Notes under the pieces: generated by a model
Databases searched by the model: none
What the model was told of the DNA's origin: nothing
The model's input: only the letters and a program-made list of their open reading frames with translations
Made by a program: the position numbers and the translations under genes
Shown: one piece after another, positions 33,481 to 44,042 of the stretch
How the letters are laid out: every line of letters begins with the position of its first letter
Numbering within the stretch: position 1 is the stretch's first letter
DNA from: Cryptomeria japonica
Lineage: Eukaryota > Streptophyta > Pinopsida > Cupressales > Cupressaceae
Assembly: GCF_030272615.1 (NCBI RefSeq)
Contig: NC_081406.1
Span: forward strand, 217,754,997-217,818,996
Length of the DNA stretch: 64,000 nucleotides
Direction of reading: 5' to 3'

Positions 33481-34560
33481 ATGGCAGCACATATCTTCAA
33501 GAAGGATAGTCCCAAACTTGATGGAACTAAATATGGTATATGGAAGATCAGAATGGAGACACATCTGAACTGCATTGGAAGAGAATGGGATGCTACAAAG
33601 AATGGGTATGTTGCTCCTAATTAGAATAACTCTAATCCACCAACCTTGGCTAAAGACTTGGAGAATGATTGCAAAGCAAGAGAACCACTTCTAAGTGTAT
33701 TATCAGATCAGCAAATCATGGGATTATTAGACAGATCTACAATAAAAGCTATTTGGGATAAACTGGAAACATTGAATGAAGGAAATTCCATTGTCAAAAT
33801 TGCAAAACTGGAATGTTACCGGGTCAAGTATGAAAATTTGAAAATGGAAAGAATTTCTACATTTATGGAAAGAGTTAATGAAATTGTTTTAGGAATACAC
33901 TGTTGAGGAGGATCTTTAAGTGAAGATGAAATTATTTCTAAAGTTTTAAGAGCTTTGGCACCGGCTTACAAAATGAAAGTGACAGCTATTAATGAGTTGA
34001 GAACAATGCCTAATACATCAATATCTAGAGATACATTGGTTGGAAAACATTCAACATTTGAGCTTCAAGAATTTGGTCTTATTACTACAACAAGATTGAT
34101 ATAGCCTTCAAAGCATCATCATCATCATCTGACAAATTTGATAGGAAAGCACTTTATGCAAAAGAACTTGAACATATCAGAAGAGAAAATGAAGAACTTG
34201 AAGCACTATTTGCAAAGAAGATGCCTAAAGGTCTAATAGGAAGTAAGTATGAAGGTAAAGCACCTTTCAAATGTTTTAATTGAAATAAAGTTGGTCATAT
34301 AGTGTCTAGGTGTCCTGATAGACATTCAAGACTAAGATATGAGGAAAAAAGAACATATGAGCCTAACCTTGAATATCAGAGATACAAATCTAAGAAAAAA
34401 AGAGATAAGTCATGTTACTATGCAGATGAAGGTGTTATAGATGATTTTGATGAAGATCTAGCAAATAGTGGATGGGCATTTGTTGCAATAAAAAAAGATC
34501 AATCGACACCTGTTGTCAAACCGGTAGAGAAGGCATTAGCAGCAAAAATTGAAGAGAAGT
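33481..34560 (+). pseudogene. R5 gag
   Basis: ATG 33481 (MAAHIFKKDSPKLDGTKYGI). Frames are broken by a stop at about 33622, another at 33904 and a shift near 34080. Conserved phrases: MGLLDRSTIKAIWDKLETL, EYENLKM-like region lacking three codons of EEDE, and LRTMPNTSISRDTLVGK. The zinc knuckle reads CFN-stop-NKVGHIVSRC: the second Cys codon TGC/TGT has become TGA. A Lys/Tyr-rich segment follows (34302-34480). Confidence 0.88.
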
Positions 34561-35650
34561 ATGAATGGATCATTGATAGTGGATACTCGCATCATATGAC
34601 TAGTGATAAAAGAAATTTTTATCATTACAGGAATATCATGGAGGTCAAGTAAGATTTGGAGATGACAAAGCTTGTTTGATCAAAGGAAGAGGCACTATAT
34701 CTTTGGATGGTAAGAACAATACTGAAAATGTTTATTATGTTGAAGGTTACAACGTAATATTTTGAGTGTTGGTCAGTTAGTGGAAAAAGGATTTCAATTA
34801 TAATTCAACAATGGAAAATGCAAAATCATAAACCGAACTGGATTAGAGATTGCAAGCGGTAATCAAACTAAAGGTAATATCTTTCATTTGAATACTAGCA
34901 ATAAGACATGTTTGATTGCTCAGATTGATAAAAGTTGGTTATGGCATAAAAGTATCTGTCAGGTGAATTTTGATTGCATTGTAAAGATCAGTTCAACCAA
35001 GGTAGTAAGGGATTTAACTAAAATTGTGAAACCTCATAATCCAGTATGTAAAGAATGTCAAATGGGAAAGCAAGTTAGAACAACATTTAAGAGCATTTTT
35101 TAGAAATCCAATAATATTCTTGATTTAATACATACTGATTTATATGGTCTAGCAAGAACAGGAAGTCCTCAGGGTGATAGATACTTTATGCTAATAATTG
35201 ATGATTATTCTAGAATGTGTTCAGTTACTTTTCTCAGGGAGAAATCAAAAGATTTTGGGAGATTCAAGATATACAAGGCAAAGGTAGAGAATGAAACCGG
35301 CAAGAAAATCAAATGTTTGAGATTTGATCAAGGAGGATAATTCACATTTAGGGAATTCAATGCATACTATGAAGCGAATGGAATCAAAAGACAACTATGA
35401 AAACCTCAGACACCCCAGCAAAATGGAATTGTGGAAAGGAAGAATAGAACTATACTAGATGTATCAAGAACCATGTTAATGGAAGAAAATCTACCTCATA
35501 TGTACTGTAGAGAAGAAGTAAATACAATAGTTTATACTTTTAACAAAGTTCACATCAAAGCTAAAACCAATGAACACTTTAAAGGAGAATCAAGATCTGA
35601 ACTGGCAATAGAATTGATTATAAATCAACTAGCACAGATTCCAGTAGACT
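34561..35650 (+). pseudogene. R5 protease and integrase, with in-frame deletion
   Basis: Protease site IIDSGYSHHMTSD keeps Asp-Ser-Gly; the following Cys is Tyr. Pre-integrase near 34740-34860. Zinc site WHKSICQVNF...CKECQMGK, with the second His of HX4H now Gln. Core motifs HTDLYG and LIIDDYSRM are kept; the Glu motif is lost (GG then stop, 35338). After VHIKAKTN the frame jumps straight to EHFKGESRSE, leaving out about 75 codons present in R4 and R6. The same deletion is in R7. Confidence 0.88.
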
Positions 35651-35694
35651 AGATTGAAGGACTAGTCACATCGGCATCATCAGAGAACTCAACT

Positions 35695-36966
35695 GTGACT
35701 AAAGAACATCAACGTGTGAATGGAAATTTAAAAAAACCCAGGTATGTAAGATTGAATCATTCAGAAAATCAGACAAAGAGATATAAAAATCAAGGTGTTA
35801 TGACAAGAGGAAGATTGGAAAATGAAGAGGTATGTTTAATCTCTCAAGTCAAACCAACATCAGTTGTTGAAGCATGTAAAGATAAACATTGGATAAAAGC
35901 AATGGAAGAAGAATTAGAACAGATTGAAAAGAATAATACTTGGACATTAGTTCCTAAACCTAAAGATAAAAATCTAATTGGAACTAAATGTGTATTTAGA
36001 AATAAACTGAATGAAGATGGTGAAGTAATAAAAAACAAAGCAATATTAGTTTGTAAAGGTTATTCTCAGAAAGAAGGAATTGATTATACTAAAAACTTTG
36101 CACTGATAGCCAGAATAGAAGAAGTAAGACTATTTCTTGCATTTGCAACTCACAAGAACTACAAGATTTATTAGATTGATGTAAAATGTGCATTTTGAAT
36201 GGAGATCTTGAAGAAGAAGTTTACATTGAGCAGCGTGATGGATTTTCATTAATAGATGATAAGGATATGGTTTCCAGATTAAGGAAAGCTTTATATGGAT
36301 TGAAGCAATCTCCCAAAGCATGGTATGCTCGACTGGATAAATATCTTTTAAAGCTAGGATACACAAAAGGTAATGCTGACAATAATTTGTATTACAAAAT
36401 AACCAATGATAACATTTTGATTATTGAAGTATCTGTGGATGATATCATTTTTGGAGGAGAAGAAGAGTTATGCAAAAATTTTGCTAATAAGATAAAGGAA
36501 GAATTTGAAATGTCTATGATTGGAGAGATGAAATTTTTTCTAGGTTTGCAGATTTCTCAAATAGATAAAGGTATATTCATTTGTCAAACAAAATACTTCA
36601 AGGAAAATTTGAAAAAATTTGGAATGGAAAACTCCAAACCAGTAAGCACTCCTATGACTACAACTGATAAATTGACATCAAAGGATGATTCAGCACCTAT
36701 AAATCTGACAAGGTACAAATCAATGATTGGAGGGTTACTGTACTTGAAATAAAACAGACCTGATATAATGAATGCAGTATGTATTGTTTCAAGATTTCAA
36801 AGCATTCCTAAAGAAAATCATGAAACTGCAGTAAAAAGGATTTTTTGGTACCTACAAGGCACAACAAATCTTGGTTTATGGTATCCTAAGGATAAAAATT
36901 TTGATCTATGTACATATAAAGATGCAAATTGGGCAGGAGATGTGGATGACAGAAAGAGTACCATTG
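35695..36966 (+). pseudogene. R5 reverse transcriptase and first part of RNase H
   Basis: Frame 35695-36174: [47 protein letters not shown]. Stop and one-base shift near 36172-36200, then ALYGLKQSPKAWY and the catalytic SVDDIIFGGEEEL (Phe before VDD is Ser). [20 protein letters not shown] follows; stop at 36750. RNase H starts DANWAGDVDDRKST and is cut by R6 at 36966. Confidence 0.9.
36962..36966. repeat. R6 target duplication CATTG / CACTG
   Basis: CATTG here and CACTG at 50668-50672. R7 has a single CACTG at the equivalent RNase H position, so the left copy has a C-to-T change. Confidence 0.85.
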
Positions 36967-38076
36967 TGTTGGTATTATGGATGTGTTGGATTGGTTTTGT
37001 CATTGATGTCAACACTTATCCTTCTAGAGATCTACATTGTTGATTTGGCACTATGGTTATATTGGTTTACTATTGAACCGACACATTGTGTTCACCACCA
37101 GGGTCAGTGACTTATGCACAATCACCGGTATATGCTCACCGATAGGTTATATGTTTCATCGACACTGATGATGACTTGTTATCATCTGGAGATCACTTGA
37201 TTATGTCGAAGACATGTTTTGGATACTTGGTTTTAGTATTTTGGTTATTAGTCTAATTAGGTTGACATATTTGGTGTTACCAAAGATTGGTCTAGGTTAT
37301 GGACCGGTATATTTTATCTATTCCATATCAGCACGACACATTATGGAGGTGATTTATTGATTAGATATTCTTGTAATTATATTGAGTCGACATGTTGTAT
37401 CACATCAAGACTTATTTGTAATTGATTTAATTGTAATATTATTAGTGAGCTGACCTACAAATTTGGTCCTAGGTTTTGTATAAATGTAAGATCTCATTTG
37501 TCAGATGAGGTGTGGAATTGTGGTATGATCATGGCATGTGCGAATATTGAAGATCATATGAGAAGATCATAGAGCAAATCAAGCAGACATTATTTGAAGG
37601 TTCAAGGAAGGTTTGAAGGTGTTTATCAGAGCTTAAATGGTACTGAATCCAGCATTGGAGATTCTATTTTAAGCAGTACATTATTCTAGGATTTAACCAT
37701 CCTAATGCAGTCATTGTGACTCCCATTTGAAAGTGTGCTCTAGGCGGTTGGCCTTTCTCCATGTGCATACCACATTTGTATACACATACTATATGCAGTA
37801 GTATCATCTGATTGTAGGTAAGGTTTCCCACCATGGTTTTTCCCCTTACAGGGTTTCCACGTCAAAAATATTTATGTTATGTGTTGTGGATATTGTTTCT
37901 CTTTCTGTTTCATGCATTAAGTTTCACCGGTATTGATATTAACTGCTAATCTGTTAATCGACATTAAGTTTAGTTTACCAGTATTAAGTATTAAGTTGGA
38001 TTAAGTTATAATTGGGTTGAAATTCATTGACAACTGATTCACCCCCCCCTCTTAGTTGTCCTTCTAGTTCCTAACA
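36967..38076 (+). mobile_element. R6 5' LTR
   Basis: 1,110 bp. GTCATTGATGTCAAC lies about 35 bp in. TATA-box candidate TATAAAT (37479-37485). Near the end are the GGTTTTTCCCC...GGGTTTCCACG block and the C-tract (38041). At 37310-37315 it shows the undivided target ATCTA that N2 hit in the other LTR. Confidence 0.92.
37479..37485 (+). promoter_or_regulatory. R6 LTR TATA-box candidate
   Basis: TATAAAT within GGTTTTGTATAAATGTAAG, about halfway through the LTR. The same site reads TATAAATA in R7 (51880-51887 and 57277-57284). Confidence 0.55.
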
Positions 38077-38078
38077 AT

Positions 38079-38091
38079 TGGTATCAGAGCC
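38079..38091 (+). other. R6 primer binding site
   Basis: TGGTATCAGAGCC, full match to the initiator tRNA-Met complement, two bases after the LTR end. Confidence 0.9.
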
Positions 38092-38133
38092 AAGTCCTCT
38101 TTTTGTAGAAGCTTACTAGCTTGAGGAGATCCT

Positions 38134-39200
38134 ATGGCAACAAACATTTTTAGGAAGGATAGTCCGAAACCTGACGGAACTAACTATGGTATATGGAAGA
38201 TCAGAATGGAGACACATCTAAATTGCATTTGAAAAGACTTATGGGAACTAACTATGGCTATGTTTGTCCTACTCCGAATCAATCTAATCCACCAACTTTG
38301 GGTAAAGATCAAGAAAATGATTGCAAAGCAACAGAAGCACTTCTGAGTGCATTATCAGATCAACAAATTATGGGACTATCAGACCGATCCACTGCTAAAG
38401 CTATTTGGGATAAATTGGAAACACTGAATGAAGGTGATACCACTGTCAAAATTGCTAAACTAAAATGTTACCGGGTCAGGTATGAAAATTTAAAAATGGA
38501 AGAAGATGAAAGAATTTCTGCTTTTATGGAAAGAGTTAATATAATTATTTTAGGAATATAATGTTGTGGAGGATTCTTATTTGAAGATGAAATTGTTTCT
38601 AAATTTATAAGAGCTTTTCCACTGGCGTACAAAATGGATGTAACTGCTATTAATGATTTGAGAACAATGCCTAATACATCAGTATCTAGAGATACCTTGG
38701 TTGGAAAACTTTCAGCATTTGAGCTTGAGGAATTTGGTCATGTTGCTATAGTTAAGACAAATTTAGCCTTAAGAGCATCATCATCTGTAGCATCATCATC
38801 ATCATCTAAAAAATCTGATTGGAAAGTACTTTATGCAAAAGAACTTGAAGATATCAGGAAGGAAAATGAAGAACTAGAAGAACTTGAAGCACTATTTGCA
38901 AGAAAAATGCCTAAAGGTCTAGTTGAAAGTAAGTATGAAGGTAAAGCACCATTGAAATGTTTTAATTGCAATAGAGTTGGTCACATAGCATCTAGATGTC
39001 CTAATATATATGCAAGATTGAGAGAGGAAGCTAAGAGAACATATAAGCCTAACCCTGAATATCAGAGATACAGATTTAAGAAGAACAAAGATAAATCATG
39101 TTACTATGCTAATGAAGGAGTTACTGATGATTCTGACGAAGAACCAGAAGACAATGGATGGGCATTTGTTGCAATAAAAGAAGATCAACCGACACCTACT
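38134..39200 (+). pseudogene. R6 gag
   Basis: ATG 38134 (MATNIFRKDSPKPDGTNYGI). Disrupted near 38228 by a stop and a shift with loss of a few codons, and by a stop at 38559. UBN2-type gag: LSDRSTAKAIWDKLETLNEG and EDERISAFMERVN. A Ser run (about 38780-38815) precedes a charged helix. The zinc knuckle CFNCNRVGHIASRC is a complete CX2CX4HX4C, unlike R1, R3 and R5. Confidence 0.9.
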
Positions 39201-40600
39201 ATCCCACCGGCAGAGCAGGCCCTGATAGCTAAAATTGAAGAAAAAGATGAATGGATGATTGATAGTGGATGTTCACATCATATGACTGGTGATAAAAGTA
39301 AATTATTATCTTTTAAGAAATATAATGGAGGTCTAGTAAGATTTGGCGATGATAAAGCTTGTTTAATCAAAGGAAAAGGCTCTATATCTTTGGATGGTAA
39401 GCACAATACTGACAATGTTTATTATGTTGAAGGTTTGAAGCATAATCTTTTGACCATTGGTCAATTAGTTGAAAAGAGATTTCAGTTAAAATTCAAGAAT
39501 GGAAAATGCAAAATCATGATCAGAACTAGATTGGAGATTGCAACCAGTACTCAGACTAAAGGTAATATCTTTCGTTTGAATAATAGTGATAAGACGTGTT
39601 TGATTGCACATATTGATGAAAGTTGGTAATGTCATAAGAGACTCTATCATGTAAATTTTGATTGCATTGTAAAGGTCAGTTCAACTAAGGCAGTAAGGGA
39701 TTTACCTAAGATTTTGAAACCTCATAATCCGATATGTAAGTAATGTCAAATGGGAAAGCAAGTTAGGACAACTTTTAAGTGTATTTCTGAGAAATCCAAT
39801 AATGTTCTTGATTTAATTCATACTGACTTGTGTGGTCCAACAAGAACAAGAAGTATATAGGGAGATAGATATTTTATGCTAATTATTCATGATTATTCTG
39901 GAATGTGTTGGGTTACTTTTCTTAGGGAGAAATTAGAGGCTTTTGGAAAATTCAAGTTATACAAGGCAATGGTAGAGAATGAAACCGGTAAGAAAATCAA
40001 ATGTCTAAGATCTAATCAAGGAGGAGAATTTACATCTAAGGAATTTAATACATTATGTGAAGTGAATGGAATCAAAAGACAACTATCAGCACCCTAGACA
40101 CCTCAGTAGAATGGAATTGTGAAAAGGAAGAACATAACTATTCTGGAAGCAGCTAGAAGCATGATACTGGAAGCAAATCTACCTCATGTGTACTGGAGAG
40201 AAGTAGTGAATACAACGGTTTACACTTTCAATAGAGTTCACATCAAAGGTGAAACCGGTAAGTCCCCTTATGAACTATGGTTTGGTAATACTCCCTCTCT
40301 TAAATACTTCCAAATATTTGGAAGCAAATGCTATATTAGGAGAGATGAGTATGTTGGTAAATTTGATCCTAGAAGTGATGAAGGAATATTTCTTGGTTAT
40401 TCATTTAAGAGGAAGGCATATAGATGTTTTAATAAAAGATTGCAGAAGATCATTGAAAGTGCTAATATGAAGATAGATGAACACTTTAGAGGAAATTCAA
40501 GGTCTGTAGATTCTGAACCGACAGTTGAGATTATCATAAATGAACCAATACAGATTGCACTAGTACAAAATGTGGATCAAGTCACACCGACATCATCATA
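39201..40600 (+). pseudogene. R6 protease and integrase
   Basis: Protease motif MIDSGCSHHMTGD intact. Pre-integrase LKHNLLTIGQLVEKRFQL. A stop at 39627 removes the Leu-Trp of the WLWHKR zinc motif; the CX2C site is also broken by a stop at about 39741. Core: HTDLCG kept, the second site reads LIIHDYSGM, so the first Asp of DDYS is His; GGEFTSKEF kept. Stops at about 39858, 40096 and 40108. C-terminal part from VHIKGETGKSPYELWFG to FNKRLQKIIESANMKID is open (40119-40601). Confidence 0.9.
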
Positions 40601-40639
40601 GATTTCCACAGTGACTGAATAACAACAGCATGTGAATAA

Positions 40640-42324
40640 ACCCAGTTATGTAAGACTGGATCACTTTGAAAATTAGATAATTGGGAATAAGTATCAAGGT
40701 GTTATGACAAGAGGAAGACTGACAAATGAAGAGGTATGCTTAATTTCTCAAATTGAACCAGCATCTATTATTGAAGCATGTCAAGATGAACATTGGATAA
40801 AAGCAATGGAAGATTAATTAGAACAAATTGAAAAGAACAATGCATGTACATTAGTTCCCTGACCTAAAGACAAAAAAGTAATTGGAACTAAATGGGTATT
40901 TAGAAATAAACTTAATGAAGATGGTAAGGTAATCATGAACAAAGCAAGATTAGTTTGTAAAGGATATTCACAGAAAGAGGGAATTGATTATAATGAAACC
41001 TTTGCACTGGTAGCTATAATTGAGGCAATTAGATTATTTCTTGCATTTGCAGCTCATAAGAACTATAAAGTATATTAGATGGATGTAAAGTGTGTATTTC
41101 TGAATGGTGATCTTGAAGAGGAAGTTTACATTGAATAGCCTGATGGATTTTCATTGACAAATGTTAAAGATATGGTTTGCAGATTAAGGAAAGATTTGTA
41201 TGGATTGAAGCAAGCTCCTAGAGCTTGGTGTGCTATATTGGACAAATATCTTTTGAAGCTTGGTTATACTAAAGGTAATAATGACAATAACTTATATTAC
41301 AAGGTGACTAATGATGAAATCTTGGTAATTGAATTTTTTGTTGATGATATCATTTTTGGAGGAGAAGATGGATTGTTTAAGGACTTTGTGAACAAGATGC
41401 AGGAAGAATTTGAAATGTCTATGATTGCGGAGATAAAATTCATTTTAGGATTGTAGATTTCACAAACTGGTTAAGGTATATTCATATATCAAAAAAAATA
41501 CTTGAAGGAACTACTGAAGAAATTTGGTATGAAAAACTCTAAACCGGTAAGTACTCCTATGACTACAACTGATAAATTGGCATTGAAGGATGATTCAGCT
41601 CCTGTTAATCTGATAAGATACAAATTTATGATTGGAGGTTTACTGTATTTGACACAAACCAGACCTGATATAATGAACGTAGTATGTATTGTTTCAAGAA
41701 TGCAGGGTAATCCTAAATAAAATCATGAATCAGTAGTAAAAAGGATTTTCCGGTATCTACAAGGCACAACAAATCTTGGTTTATGGTATTCTAAAGATGA
41801 AATTTTTTATTAATATGCATACATTGATGCAAATTGGGAAAAAGATGTAGATGATAGAAAGAGTACCACTGGCAGTGCATTCTTTCTTGGTAGTAGATTG
41901 ATTTCATGAATAAGCAAGAAGTAGAGTTGTACATCATTATCAAGAGCAGAATCAGAATATGTTGCAGCAGCAACTAATTGTACTCAGGTATTATGGATTA
42001 AGAAAATGTTTAAGGACATAAAGGTAAATGCGAAGAATCAATAATCATTTATTGTGATAATTTAGCAGCAAATGATATATCAAAGAATCCGGCATTTCAC
42101 TCTAAGACTAAGCATGTTTCTAACAATATAATTTTTTGGAAGAGAATGTTGAAGCAAAAGAAGTAAGATTGGTTTATGTGAATACTAAAGAGCAAATTGC
42201 AGATATCTTTACAAATCCTTTGCCTAAGGAAACCTTTGAATATCTCAGAGAGAATCTTGGGGTAATACCCTCACCGACAGAGACTTGGATGATTGAAGAT
42301 TGGCATCAAACTGGTGGAAACTAA
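40640..42324 (+). pseudogene. R6 reverse transcriptase and RNase H
   Basis: RT starts about 40780 (HWIKAMED, stop, [14 protein letters not shown]), runs through [16 protein letters not shown] and [10 protein letters not shown], with stops near 40815, 40860, 41077 and 41138. Then [19 protein letters not shown] and FVDDIIFGGEDGL near 41336. After [13 protein letters not shown] comes [15 protein letters not shown]. RNase H from about 41740: DANWEKDVDDRKSTTGS, several stops, a shift near 42040, and VNTKEQIADIFTNPLPKETF at the end (42136-42324). Confidence 0.9.
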
Positions 42325-42365
42325 CAGAGAAATCTTTTTTCCGGCTTTGATGGAGGAGAGCTACT

Positions 42366-42616
42366 CCTTAGGGGGAGTAGTTGGTTCTATGTTTTGGTAT
42401 TTCTTCTTAACTGCTTTGACATTTGATGTCAAAGGGGGAGAGATATCTATGGAAAAACATTATTCATTGGGGAAGAGATATATACCCTTTGTATTTTGGT
42501 TTTGATTTTTGGTATTGATCTATTCAGGAGATTGTTGGTTTTTGGTTTTTGGCATTTTGTTTTGGCACTTAGATATTTTTCCATCTAGTGTTGCCATCAA
42601 TGCCAAAGGGGGAGAT
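42366..42616 (+). other. R6 polypurine array and inverted-repeat arm
   Basis: Purine tracts TTAGGGGGAGTAG (about 42368), TCAAAGGGGGAGAGA (about 42427) and CCAAAGGGGGAGAT ending at 42616 against the LTR. GTTGCCATCAATG (42590-42602) pairs with CATTGATGTCAAC (42651-42663) inside the LTR. Confidence 0.83.
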
Positions 42617-42971
42617 TGTTGGTATTATGGATGTGTTGGATTGGTTTTGTCATTGATGTCAACACTTATCCTTCTGGAGATCTACATTGTTGATTTGACA
42701 CTATGGTTATATTGGTTTACTATTGAATTGGCAGATTGTGTTCATTGGCAAGGTCAGTGACTTATGCACAGTCACCGTTATATGCTCACTGACAGGTTAT
42801 ATGGTTCACCAACATTGATGATGACTTGTTATCATCTGGAGATCACTTGATTATGTCAAAGACATGGTTTGGATACTTGGTTTGGGTGTTTTGGTTATTA
42901 GTCTAATCGGGTTGATATATTTGTTGTTATCGGTAGATTGGTCTAGGTTATAGACCGATATATGTTATCTA
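42617..42971 (+). mobile_element. R6 3' LTR, first part
   Basis: From TGTTGGTATTATGG to the N2 insertion point after ATCTA (42967-42971). Matches 36967-37315. Confidence 0.92.
42967..42971. repeat. N2 target duplication ATCTA
   Basis: ATCTA occurs at 42967-42971 and again at 49907-49911. The R6 5' LTR has one ATCTA at this place. Both copies are perfect, in line with a fairly young insertion. Confidence 0.92.
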
Positions 42972-43030
42972 TGTTGGCATATGGACACTCCAATGAAACA
43001 TTGTGTGTGATTGAAGGTTTTGTCATTGAT

Positions 43031-43283
43031 GGCAACCTTGCAATCCTATGGCACCGGCAAAGAATTACTTAGGCAACCTTGTAATCCTATGGCACCGGCA
43101 AGACATTATACCGGCAAAGCATTACTCAGGCAACCTTGCAATCCTATGGCACCGGCAAGACATTATACCAGTAATGCATTACTCAGGAAACCTTGCAATC
43201 CTATGGCATCGACAAAGCATTACTTAGGCAACCTTGCAATCCTATGACACCGGCAAGACATTATACCAGCAAAGCATTACTCA
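43031..43283 (+). repeat. Minisatellite of 41- and 57-bp units in the N2 LTR
   Basis: Five units: 43031-43071 (41), 43072-43128 (57), 43129-43185 (57), 43186-43226 (41), 43227-43283 (57). All begin GGCAACCTTGCAATCCTATG or nearly so. The long unit adds a GACATTATACCGGCAA-like segment. The 3' LTR carries the same 41-57-57-41-57 order at 48947-49199. Confidence 0.9.
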
Positions 43284-43438
43284 AACAAAACAGTGCTCCA
43301 GCATCAACAAAATCAATCTACACCGCCACCAACACAGAAGGAAATATGTATACCGGCACAGAGGCCAACAGGATTCTTGATATGTAATATTTTGTTTATC
43401 ATTGTAAGCCAACTTGGCAAATTGTAAAATGACTCTTG

Positions 43439-43448
43439 TATATAAAAG
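43439..43448 (+). promoter_or_regulatory. N2 LTR TATA-box candidate
   Basis: TATATAAAAG in the 5' LTR; the 3' LTR has TATATAAAAAAG at 49374-49385. It lies just after the minisatellite region, where a U3 promoter would be expected. Confidence 0.6.
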
Positions 43449-43973
43449 AGATCATTGTAGGCATTTGTAGGATATGGATAGAATGCAATAAATAAATTAT
43501 AAGGCAGACCTAATGTGTGAATTGTAGGTCAAGGGTATATGTAAAGAACAGAGAAAGAACCGGTACTAAATCTGGCATTGAAGATGCTATTGTAAAGCAG
43601 TACAGAATATTGGATTTGTGTAAATCCTCATTGTAAGTCAGTGTGACTTCTTATTGAGTAGTGAGCTCTAGGCAGTTGGCCTTCCTACATGTGCAGGCCC
43701 CTATTGTAAGTAATATTCTCTTATTGGCCAATAAGTGAATATTGTGGGTCACAAATCCCACTGAGGTTTTTCCCACACCGGGTTTCCGCATTAAACATCT
43801 TGTGTTATGGTGTTCTTTTCATGTGGATGCTTTTGATTCTGTTATTTGCATTAATTCTTGCATAGCGGTATACTGTTACTTTATATTCTGCATATTTAGT
43901 TTTAAGAAAATTACATTACCAATCAGATACTGATTCACCCCCCCCTCTCAATATCTGTGGGAACCCTAACAAT

Positions 43974-43985
43974 TGGTATCAGAGC
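43974..43985 (+). other. N2 primer binding site
   Basis: TGGTATCAGAGC, a full match to the initiator tRNA-Met complement, two bases after the LTR. Same site and spacing as in the copia elements. Confidence 0.9.
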
Positions 43986-44042
43986 TTGGTCCTCTATTTT
44001 CAGAAGCCTAACAGCTTGAGGAAGATCTTGACATCGATAAAG

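Larger units (their letters stand above)
42972..43971 (+). mobile_element. N2 5' LTR
   Basis: 1,000 bp, TGTTGGCATATGGACACTC to GGGAACCCTAACA. Holds a 41/57-bp minisatellite (43031-43283), TATA-box candidate (43439-43448), the GTGGGTCACAAATCCCAC...TTTTTCCC block and a C-tract (43938). Differs from the 3' LTR by few substitutions plus a 19-bp indel. Confidence 0.93.

Noticed and set aside
43031-43283. CRISPR-like array of direct repeats
   Set aside because: The units are contiguous without unique spacers, lie inside an LTR, and the setting is a plant genome.
43011-43387. Repetitive reading frames with a PCNPMAPARHYT-like repeat (also 48927-49362)
   Set aside because: They are translations of the LTR minisatellite, whose 41- and 57-bp units include a length not divisible by three; no separate start or conservation as protein.
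43742-43933. Small hydrophobic frames in N2 LTRs (also 49677-49917)
   Set aside because: They cover the conserved non-coding LTR block and C-tract; hydrophobicity comes from T-rich sequence.
43974-43985. tRNA gene fragments at the TGGTATCAGAGC sites
   Set aside because: Each is only 11-13 bases long, two bases after an LTR, on the element's coding strand; they are primer sites and no tRNA cloverleaf surrounds them.
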